A stretch of 64,000 nucleotides of DNA. It comes from Planoprotostelium fungivorum. Taxonomy: Eukaryota > Evosea > Variosea > Cavosteliida > Cavosteliaceae. The DNA lies in the NCBI GenBank assembly GCA_003024175.1, contig MDYQ01000101.1, positions 1 through 64,000 of the forward strand, in the 5' to 3' direction. The position numbers and the translations under genes were made by a program. This document shows positions 1 through 8,951 of the stretch, piece by piece (the stretch's first letter is position 1; each line of letters opens with the position of its first letter). The notes under the pieces were generated by a model. That model did not search any database, was not told the DNA's origin, and saw nothing but the letters and a program-made list of their open reading frames with translations.

Positions 1-86
1 CCAAATTTCGCACGACCAATCAACGCAGCAACGAATGTAAGAGTTTTATTGCATTCTCCCACTGAGACTTATAGAACTGGAATCCC

Positions 87-851
87 ATGTCTTCTGAAGA
101 CAAATCACCCGTTGCCTTAGCGGCAACTGCTGTGGGCCTCTCTGAGGCAGAGCTCTTATCATCACGGAATGAGAGATTGAGCGAGCTGGAGAACATCATC
201 TCTCATAAATCCTTCGATGAGTGGACGAGATTCCTCAAGGGTATACTCTCCCGTATGAGGTAATTCCTGACCACTGTTTCGTAATGTTGATTCCATGTAG
301 AAAGAGCAGAAAGAGAAGGACGAGTCTGATGCTGGTGAATCGAACTGATATCATGAATCTGATTCAGAACAGACAACTGATAGAGCAGTCGTCTGCGGGA
401 CGATGAAAATGACGAAAGATTGGAGTGATGCCGAACAGCAGATCTACAATGAAGATTGCCAGGGCGATGGTGGGCTTTTCTCCTCTTTAGACACAGATTG
501 AGTGGAACAGATTTCTACGAGAGGATGTGGGAGCGAGATGTTCAGAGGAGACGCATCCGAAACGAATTCGAGACGCTGCTGATCCGCATTCGAAATGGAG
601 ATCGTAAGAGGGCAGACATGGAGGCAGGGCTCCTCGCTCTCAGCGACATCGATCACCTCAGAGTGGAGTATGAAGACATCCGAGCGGGGATGTACAGACT
701 GAGGGCTGAGAGTGACGCTCTACAATTCGACGAGAAGCAGGCACACGAGAGCCTGATGAATCTGATGAGAGGAGAGGGAGATCATCTGTCTTCTGCACAA
801 GAGAACGAAGAGGACCAACAAGACAGCAGCACATCAGAAGGTGAAGAATGA
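87..851 (+). CDS. Charged, probably coiled-coil protein, unrecognised
   Basis: The gene seems to start at ATG 87 (MSSEDKSPVALAATAVGLSE) and to end at the stop near 851. The N-terminal exon reads to about 240, where a GTATAC donor follows a Lys codon. A long C-terminal exon covers roughly 485-851. The last part is rich in Arg, Glu and Leu (for example RRRIRNEFETLLIRIRNGD) and ends in a Glu/Ser/Asp tail (STSEGEE), which suggests a helical segment followed by an acidic disordered tail. The middle exons between 300 and 485 are ambiguous because several AG acceptors keep different frames open. I recognise no family. It converges tail-to-tail with the cyclophilin gene across a purine-rich spacer. 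Function unknown; that it is a real gene is fairly likely from the long open C-terminal exon. Confidence 0.5.
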
Positions 852-1006
852 GACAGAGGGGATACTGACAAGGAACAGAAGAAGAGGATATAGCAGATGA
901 ATATCAACCACACAAGAGAGCTCGATTGGACGAAGTCTCATGAGTCCACATAAAGCATCTTTGTAGCATAACCTCTTCTGAATGGCCTCTTCATCACGTC
1001 ACACGT

Positions 1007-1150
1007 AGAAGAGACAGAGAAAAAAGGAGAGGAGAGTAGAGAGTAGAGGATAGAAGAGAGAGTCGAGGGAGAGAGAAGATAAGAGAGGAGAGGATAGAGG
1101 GAGATAAGAGAGGAGAGAATAGAGTATAGAGGAGAGGAAAGAACAGAGAA
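1007..1150 (+). repeat. Polypurine GA-rich tract
   Basis: About 140 bases almost purely of A and G on the plus strand, with imperfect repeats of units such as gagataagagaggagag. It lies in the 3' spacer between the convergent upstream gene and the cyclophilin gene. It is low-complexity sequence. The open frame on the minus strand here is a compositional artefact (Ser/Leu/Pro-rich). Confidence 0.85.
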
Positions 1151-1156
1151 AAGTAT

Positions 1157-1803
1157 TTAGAGTTGACCGCAGTTAGAGATGACCACAGTCTGAGAGGTGG
1201 CACCTGTGGCAGTTCCGAGTTTCTCAATCTTCTCGATGACATGATAACCCTCTGTCACTGCACCGAACACAACGTGCTTCCCATCCAACCAACTCGTCTT
1301 GGATGTGCAGATGAAGAACTGTGATCCATTTGCTGTTGCGGTCAATCGAGTGAGGGAGAGAGAGTACATACTGTTGGGTCCGGAATTAGCCATGGACAAG
1401 ATCCCGGGGCCAGTGTGCTTCAGGTCGAAATTCTCATCGATAAACTTTCCTCCGTAGATGGACACACCTCCCGTTCCATTGCCTCGAGTGAAATCACCCC
1501 CTTGTCAGTGTCAGTGCTCTTCTCATGGAGCTTACAGTCTGTGTACGAACACCCACCTTGGCACATGAACTGTGGGATGATTCTGTGAAATTTGCTTCCT
1601 TTGTAGTGAAGTGGTACGCCATTCAAGGACCCTTTTTCTCCTGTGCATAATGCTCGGAAATTCTCTGCCGTCTTTGGCACAATGTCTGCGCGCAGCTATC
1701 ATCACATCAGATCGTCCCCTCGTAAACGTCTCACTTCCATCACTACACGACCGAGACTGTTGCCTCCAGCAGTAATATCAAAGAAGACTTGTGGGTTTGG
1801 CAT
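1157..1803 (-). CDS. Cyclophilin A-type peptidyl-prolyl isomerase
   Basis: Catalyses cis-trans isomerisation of peptidyl-proline bonds and assists folding; the single-domain form is normally cytosolic. The start [14 protein letters not shown] leads into the core motifs [43 protein letters not shown] and NGSQFFICT, ending in VVISNCGQL. The catalytic Arg in FHRIIP, the Phe and Met of FMCQGG and the GSQFF strand are all present, so it should be active. Three or more short introns are evident. One splits Thr between GPN and NGSQFF, with a GTATGT donor and an AACAG acceptor, restoring the family sequence exactly. Another separates QGG from [10 protein letters not shown]. No signal peptide and no extra domains; the length of about 165 residues is usual for the family. 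Confidence 0.95.
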
Positions 1804-1954
1804 CTTAGATCGCGATGTGAGATGTGAGAGTGCCCAGTGCGGTTGTAGACGGGGAATGACGTCACACGGAAACAGACAGAGAACTCGACACAACAACACC
1901 AACCATCAACGTGAGTGACTCTCCATCTTCAATAATACTCACAATCTGCAGAAT

Positions 1955-2345
1955 ATGATCAGACGTATTATCCCCACCTTCAACGCAACCACCGTCCGCC
2001 CTACCTCCCTTCGCCCTATAGTAGGAGCTCGCCCCGTTCAACCAAAAAGAGGACTCAGCGATCGCCTCGATGAGATGAAGCAGAAGGAGAATCTCGAGGC
2101 CAGAGCTCACGACGAGAAGCTTTTGGCCAAACTGCGTGAAGCCCACCAAGACAAGGTGAATAGAGTTGTGAGAGCAGCTGTTGAGCGATCCTCAGACGAA
2201 ACACGAAGAGTCGACGAAAGCCAAGGCCGACTTGCACAAATCACAAGAGGCCAAATTGAAGGAGATCAAAGACGCCGAGGCAAGAGTAGCCGAGCTGAAG
2301 AAGCAACACAAGGACATCGCCGAGGAGCTCGAGAAATTGAACTAG
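1955..2345 (+). CDS. Candidate mitochondrial ATP synthase inhibitor IF1-like protein
   Basis: Two exons, 1955-2155 and 2196-2345, joined by a 40-bp GTGAAT...CTCAG intron in phase 0, give a protein of about 117 residues. The first 35 residues are basic and hydroxylated without acidic residues (MIRRIIPTFNATTVRPTSLR), as expected for a mitochondrial targeting peptide. A segment follows that resembles the IF1 inhibitory region (LSDRLDEMKQKENLEARAHD), then a long Lys/Glu/Ala-rich coiled coil (AELKKQHKDIAEELEKLN). IF1 binds F1-ATPase at low pH to stop ATP hydrolysis. The architecture (presequence, short inhibitory helix, coiled coil) fits, but the sequence match is weak and another small mitochondrial coiled-coil protein is possible. 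An AATAAA lies at 2351, just after the stop. Confidence 0.5.
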
Positions 2346-2359
2346 GCGAGAATAAAACA

Positions 2360-5148
2360 TGACCTCTCCACTCTTCAAAACACCCAATCTAACTCATCAA
2401 TTCAAAAATGCATTGATTCTATCCATTCTCTTGAAATCCATTGTACTGTTGCTTAGGGGAGCGGGAGATTACATCTGGTGTACAGAGCGGACCTCAATTT
2501 CACCACAGAATCTATCTCTCGTCTCTCACTCACCGCATCGCGGCCAAGTGGTCTGGTGGAGGATTGGGGTTGTAGAAAGATACACTCAGTCGTTCAACCA
2601 GTTTATTTTATTTGTGTTTGCGTATCAGTATCGGCTCTCCACTGGGGAGAAACGGATCTTGATCATCAGAAATGCTGCGTCTTTGGGGCTGACTAGCTTG
2701 TCTCTGGTGATGACATTCTAGGAGGGGTGATCAGTACCTCTGTGAGATATGGTTGAAGGTACGCTGCTGCATAACGGTTGTCTTGATGCTTCATGCACTT
2801 GGACACAAGATTCTGTGGGAATGTTCCACTTGTAGAGGATTCCAATAGAGCAGGGTGAATGGAATCTGAGGGACACTTCTAAAGCAGGGCTTCTCCATGC
2901 AAAGATGTAGAACACACCATCAATGGTGGTCCAAGTGGTGACAGGATTGTTTGCTACTGATGTGTACTGACAGATCCCAGCACCCATGATTGACTCAGTA
3001 TCTAAGGGGGGTGAAACCCTGGGTGGTACCTTAACCAAGGTGGCAGAAGGAGACACCGTAGAATTCTTTACTACCTTCTTTCCTGATGCTTCTGGCACAA
3101 ACTCTTCGTCATCATTAACCAGCCTCTGACTGGGACAGGTCTGGCACAGTTGTCTCTCCAGACTTGATCAAGTTTAAAAGACAAGACGGGACGGGACATC
3201 CCCTTGTCTTGCCTGCATCTTGACATCAAGACAGAGACTGTGCCAAAACAGTCTTCAAGACGAGTCCGTCTCTGCAGGTCCTTTGCCCACTCCATGGAGA
3301 GGTTCTTCAATATGGAACTTCCCTGTACCATGTACATTCATGTATGGAAATCCCAAGGAAATTTTAACAAAATGCGGTAATGTAAGATCGTATCGATCTT
3401 ATAAGCCCCAGTGGACTACTAGACTCTCTCTTAGACAAAGACACAACAACCTTTTGGTTCTTGGATGCGCTTCGAATGCGCGTTTATTCTATAATTCCCA
3501 ACATCTACAATGATAAATAATCGGCCCGATTATTATCCCGATTATTTACATCTACAATTCATTCGTTAATTCTACCTTTTCCCTTTGCTCTCTGTAATCC
3601 ACAATACTCAGCATGTATTCGCTCTACATCCCGACAGGTAACTACTGTGAAAATATGGAATTGCACATACATGTCATTGAAATTTCCATACCAAAGATCT
3701 ATATGGATATATATGCATGTATGCACCCATCCTACAGGTGGATGTACATTCTTGTGTGGAAATAGAGGAGATCTCCATGTGGGCTGTGAGAACATTGACA
3801 AGTTGCATGATGCACAAGAGAGTTCAACATAACTGGGACATCTCTGTGAATGACTTCTTGATGGTCCTTCACTGGCTCAAGTCTTACCCAACATGGGATG
3901 CTGGTGTCGTGACTGAGGTCCGACATTAATCCATCTACAACTCGGCCAGAGTTTCCGTGACATTTCTGTCTTTGAGAAACACAACTTTCTCAAGGAAACT
4001 TTCACTGGCTATTTTCACCGAGATTTAGAGGAAACTTCACGATATGAGAAAGCATGTTTTGAACAACTAATAAATCACTTCTCAAGTCTTCCAAACAGGA
4101 AGCAACCAGATAGTCGTCTTTTCCTCCCTTTATTCCATTCACTCGTGGTCCACGTGACCACAGCTGGAGCTGCTGAGCACAAACTTCTCACCAACACATA
4201 TTGATCTTGGGGTATACGAGGTCTCACACCATCAGCAGTGCCTTCAATGATTACATGAGAAATTGTTTTTTGGTTGTTGTTGTGCCCAACATTTGACATC
4301 ATTGACGAATTGGAAAACTCGGAGAAAAGTCGGTGAAAACTCAGCAACCAAGAAACACATTCAATGCATGTTCATTGAAAAGGAACATTTTGGCTTTCTT
4401 TGGTTTTAAATCATTCTTTATAAACAGAGACTCATTGAACTGTTTGGTTCTTATGTGGTGACCATACACCACAGTTGTATCATCTGATCTCACAAAATTT
4501 TAGCCAAGGACTACCAACTTCACAAGCTGGCATTTTGGGCAATAGTGAAACTTCACAATTACAACATTGTTTGCTTCCCCATGATTGCCAACACTGCAGA
4601 ATAAATTTGATAGAAACCATTTTCAAATACATTTATTGACAACCCCAATGAGTGTGAATCACAAGTTTGTAGGAGTTGTGATAATTGCAGGTGGATGCTT
4701 AGTTGATCATGCAAAGAGTCATGAATATGAATATTGTGGACAAGATGCAGGCAGAAACTTTGTAGATCATTTGAACAACATACATGATGAGCTGATAAAA
4801 CCATGTGTTTGGTAAGAATGTGTAATGATGTTGACAAGCTACACTGCTGATAGCAAATTGGTATTGGGTTTCAATTTGATCAAAAATCTAATTGCTGTAA
4901 ATGCACTTTTAAGGTGGCACAATACCATAGAGTTCCAATTGGAAAATTTGTCAATCACGTGACCTTTTGCCCTCTCCACTGAATTTTTTTTGCCACAAGG
5001 CTTGTATGGAAAACTGATATGACTTTGAATGCAATGATCATTTCTCGCTTCAATGGCACATGAGACCCATGTTTGTCCGTATGAATGAGTAGATCACATG
5101 TCTGGCTATCAGTAGTTTAAATTTTGGATTGAAAATTCGAACAGATTT
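2360..5148. other. Gene-poor, AT-richer island with decayed coding-like fragments
   Basis: No intact gene can be supported here. Base composition is visibly more AT-rich than in the flanking genes. Coding-like fragments exist but do not join into a protein. One is on the minus strand at about 2718-3098 (SIMGAGICQYTSVANNPVTT). Another is on the plus strand at about 4660-4812 (VDHAKSHEYEYCGQDAGRNF). Regions around 3380-3560 contain short palindromic and repeated AT/CG patterns. The simplest reading is old insertions and degenerated mobile DNA between the IF1-like gene and the isocyanide synthase gene. I cannot assign a family. Confidence 0.4.
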
Positions 5149-6429
5149 TGAGAATTTGTGAAAGTTGTAGAGGTAGCTCTGAACTGTTGCAGATCTATGT
5201 GATATTTGACGTCTCTACAGCACATAAAAGATTTCTTGCTCAGATGCAACATGACCTCACACTATGAAGACAATATTTGTTGTATTTCTTCTTCTTTCTC
5301 CCCTTTTGTTTTATTTATCCATGTATTAAAAACTATTTTCTTAACCATCAAGTGCCAGACAAGATACCATACAGCATAATCAGACATTGAAAGAATACAA
5401 GAACATGTAGGCATCAGCAAAGTGGATGTAATTAATGAAGTTTTATGACCTTGTTTATCTGTTACACAGAATTGGTGCAGCAAAATGCATTTGTGAGATG
5501 ATTTTACAAAGTACATATGCTTCATCAAAAAGATTTTGTTTCTCAGCCAGGCGTTGTGAACTGCCAATTTGTGCATGTGCCAACAAATACATACGCTCAA
5601 TTGAACAGTCAATTCTTGAAATTGACTGCAATCTACATGTTTGATCTTTTTATTTATGTCATTATTTGTCATATATGACAAAAAATGCCATAACTTCTCA
5701 ATGATACATGCAAAAAAATACAAAAAAACTACATTTCTTCACTAATCTGCTTATAGTGCTGAGATACTTTGTTTCAGCTGATATCTCATCAAGGTAACCT
5801 TTGAAATCTGCAGGGCTCTTACTCACATACACTCTGATACCCTTTGGTAAATGTCAAATCTTCATCCCAGGAGGCGGTCTTAACACTGTTGCTCTGTTTG
5901 TATGTCCAGCATTACATTCTTTCTCATATGCTGAATTCCTCAATCCACTATATGGTTCAATCTTATACAGTTCATATTTAGCATCTTGATTATTGTACTG
6001 TTCAACACATTTTTGAAACACCCAGGAGGTGTATGTTTTGTCACACATCCTAAGAACTGTTTCTTAGGTTTGCTCATCAACCAGCTTACCTGCTTACTCT
6101 GTTGCTGCTTAGTGAGATCATTAGCCTTTGTATTAGCTATCAGATATTTATTGTATGCAAACATCACCATCAATGTTCCTGCACATGACCTCCAATCTTG
6201 CCCTTTAGAGAGCAGCCTCTCTCTCCTCAATTATCTCAAAATCTGTTCAAATTTTAATTCTGACAAATGTATGATGGGTAGAACAACAACTAATCTATCC
6301 AATATTGTCTTCATAGTGTGAGGTCATGTTGCATCTGAGCAAGAAATCTTTTATGTGCTGTAGAGACGTCAAATATCCCATAAGTCCGCAACAGTTCAGA
6401 GCTACCTCTACAACTTTCACAAATTCTCA
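5149..6429. repeat. Fold-back element with 129-bp inverted arms
   Basis: Bases 5149-5277 and 6301-6429 are inverted copies of each other over 129 bases, with only about four mismatches clustered in the middle. They flank a 1.02-kb AT-rich centre. In the right arm (minus strand) and left arm (plus strand) the same coding-like string can be read, for example AHKRFLAQMQHDLTL. The centre has an open minus-strand stretch (about 5940-6230, CVTKHTPPGCF) but no recognised transposase. The right arm lies only about 70 bp beyond the stop codon of the isocyanide synthase gene. Could be a non-autonomous DNA transposon with long terminal inverted repeats, or a local inverted duplication. Confidence 0.75.
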
Positions 6430-6500
6430 TTTTGGTGTCTATATGAAATCGATTGAGGACAGGATAGGATGACAATGCAACCCATGAGGCGGTCAAAACT

Positions 6501-8730
6501 TCAATTAATATGTATTCTCCACATTTCTCTAGAGCCCCCTGGAGCAAAAGATGACCTTGTATGCATCATATTAATGTTATCGCTTACAAGCACATCTCCC
6601 TCCTCCCAGGAATGCCAATAACAAACTCTTTTGTCATAAAGTAGATCGACTACCTTACTGGTCAGATCTTGCTGTCCCTCAATGATGGTAAAGGTTGGCT
6701 GGAAGGCAGTTTTCTCCTGTGGCCAGGGCTCATGGAAACGGAGACAAGGCGTATTCAAGGATGGATGAAGTGTGATCAAGGGGAGTTTTGTCAGTTTTGT
6801 CTCGTTGAACCCCCCTGTGATGCATGTCCAGGTGCATTTCTTCAAAAAGGGTAGGGGATATATGGCAGGAAGATGATGGAAGATCAACCGAGAGGGAGAG
6901 AAGAGAGTGTACCCAGTGTTCTTGGGTGAGGGTGTGATGGATGTGAACATCTGAAAACTAGATGGTCAGATTTTCATTAGACCATCTTCTACCTGGGTGG
7001 GTCTGGAACTATCTTCTCTTCTCCATCAGGGGTGAGGATCTTCTTTGTCTTGAAGTTTCCATCAAAGTGAAAAGGCATGGGCTCTGAGCTCAACACATTG
7101 TTCAAGCCTCCTGTGTTATTCCCTCCATCCTTCACTTCGAGTATCTCTCCAAAGATCCATCTTTGTACCTCCCCCTGAATTCTTCAGCAGGTGACACGAA
7201 TGAATCAGATGAAGGGAACAGAACGATGTGAGATGAAGAGTCACCATCTGATGAGCCTTGTCTGTGAACATTTGGCGATCCTTGGTGTTGGAGAAGCCTC
7301 TCAATATGACGGGGGAATTCAGCTGAGATAATCTTCTCAGCTTGTCCATATCAACATCCTTGAAAGATGGAGTGGTGTATGGTGCAGGGTGGACGATGAT
7401 ACCGCAGGGATACTGATGGTTGAAGATAGCAGGTGTCTCCCACTGGTAGAGCACACTCTTCTCTTGAAAGTGGGATGGTCTTTGGTTGAAGTATACCAAC
7501 TCATTCTGGGGATCATTCTCAAAGGTCGATCGATGACCAAAGACCACTGAACCGTCGCATTTGAAGAGAATGCAGCCATGCCACGGTGTAGTGACCCCAT
7601 CTGTATGCTCTTCCACGAAAGAGATGCTGTACTTGTCTTGCCCTGAGGATGGATGGATTGATAGTCGAATGGAAGTGGAGAAGGTATTCTGGATGGCGGC
7701 TGAGAAAGCCTACACCTTTCATTTTTCATTCATGTGGTCTTCTCACCTTCTGTCTTCTAGACATCTCTTGTGCAACTTGAATAATCTTCCTTTCTCTCTC
7801 TTCGTTGGTACCTTTCGTCCACTCTGGACTAGCCGCCAGATCGCAGCGTAAGAAGTCTCTGAATTTGGCATTGGTGAGATTTGAATCGATAGAGTCATCN
7901 GATGGATTGATAGTCGAATGGAAGTGGAGAAGGCATTCTGGATGGCTGCTGAGAAAGCCTACACCTTTCATTTTTCATTCATGTGGTCTTCTCACCTTCT
8001 GTCTTCTAGACATCTCTTGTGCAACTTGAATAATCTTCCTTTCTCTCTCTTCGTCGGTACCTTTCATCCACTCTGAACTAGCCGCCAGATCGCAGCGTAA
8101 GAAGTCTCTGAATTTGGCATTGGTGAGATTTGAATCGATAGAGTCATCTCCTCTTGCACCCTGGAGGAGGGAGTCACGCAGGCGGGATATGCTCCCGATG
8201 AAATCCTCCTCGTTCTTCACTGCTCTACCCTCCAATACCTCAGATAATCGGTGATAGTGTATGTCTGTATATTTCTCTGACAGCCGTCTAATGGCCTCTC
8301 CGTATTGATATACCTCGTGGTCATCCACACCAAGCAGTTCTACCAGAATCAATGAGGTGGATGACGCAATAAATTTACCGTTGTACACACTTCCATCACT
8401 GACTATGTCGAGGATGACACCAGATGGATAAATCTCTCTGATCGAAGCGCAGAGACCGTTGAGATGAGCTAAAGCCCACTCTTCGGCTCTGTCAGGTAGA
8501 GAGCCGAGAGTCTTCTCCTGGTGATTAGGCGACTTGAAAGGGAAAGCTGGAAGAACCAAACGGATAGGTGTACCGTCGAGTATCTTCTCCTTGAGAGAGG
8601 AGGCAGCCAAAGCTCTCCCGCTTCGTCTTTGATCTACACATTCAGAAGGTGGTGCTTGTCGGTATTTCTCTAGCACATCTAGGATCGCATCCACAATTGC
8701 ATCTGCATCTGATGTGTGTGTTGCTGTCAT
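6501..8730 (-). CDS. Isocyanide synthase fused to Fe(II)/2-oxoglutarate dioxygenase
   Basis: About 600 residues in four or more exons. The first exon (8730 to about 7996) is a DIT1/PvcA isocyanide synthase domain with the signature LVLPAFPFKSPN near residue 60 and the ISDG-like VSDGSVYN. The next exon, entered in phase 0 at an acceptor in GTGTAG near 7708, continues with AIQNTFSTSIRLSIHPSSG and TPWHG, the conserved end of that domain. A TauD-type dioxygenase follows: the HxD metal site is in EPMPFHFDG (about residue 425), the distal His in NMMHTRSSF, and the 2-oxoglutarate-binding Arg in GGSREMWRIHIN at the C-terminus. By family, PvcA/IsnA converts an amino acid to a vinyl or alkyl isocyanide using ribulose-5-phosphate, and PvcB/IsnB oxidises it; fused versions are known in fungi. 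All metal ligands are present. The substrate cannot be read from sequence. The gene carries the assembly gap at 7900. Confidence 0.88.
7652..8148. repeat. 248-bp duplicated segment flanking a single N
   Basis: Bases 7652-7899 and 7901-8148 are direct copies of equal length (248 bp) separated by one N at 7900, with five substitutions between them. Each copy contains the same exon end, intron and exon start of the isocyanide synthase gene. Only the outer halves join into one sensible gene: the exon end in the second copy and the exon start in the first. This is best explained as two unmerged haplotype contig ends scaffolded with a nominal gap, not as a real duplication. Confidence 0.85.
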
Positions 8731-8951
8731 GTTTCTTGATTGTTTGGTTTTGGGCGACGAAAGAAGGTTCGAACCTTCCGTGCAGAAGTCAAAAAAGAAA
8801 TTTCAATGTTCCGCGCCCGAGTTGCATCAGTTTTGACTCCGTCTGGGCGGATTCTTTGCATGTCAAAACGGAAGCTTCCGAACAAGAACACACCAAACAA
8901 TCCATCACAATCGCAGCAACACATCCGGAAAAAATCGGTGGATTCTGTATC
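8731..8951. promoter_or_regulatory. Divergent promoter of isocyanide synthase and flavin monooxygenase genes
   Basis: The two genes point away from each other across only 221 bp, so they must share regulatory DNA. Two perfect palindromes stand out: GAAGGTTCGAACCTTC at 8763-8778 and CGGAAGCTTCCG at 8869-8880. They share the half-site GGAAG/CTTCC-like core, as expected for binding of a dimeric regulator. That role is inference. Confidence 0.55.

Noticed and set aside
994-1242. Minus-strand Ser/Leu/Pro-rich open frame extending the cyclophilin end
   Set aside because: Translation of the polypurine tract; the true cyclophilin stop lies at 1157 in another frame.
3381-3511. TGTAAG...CTACA segment of about 131 bp resembling a solo LTR fossil
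   Set aside because: No target-site duplication and no second copy or internal region in the window, so an LTR origin cannot be supported.
8763-8778. GGTTCGAACC resembles a tRNA T-loop / B box
   Set aside because: No matching acceptor stem, D arm or anticodon arm is found within 80 bases on either strand; better read as a palindrome.
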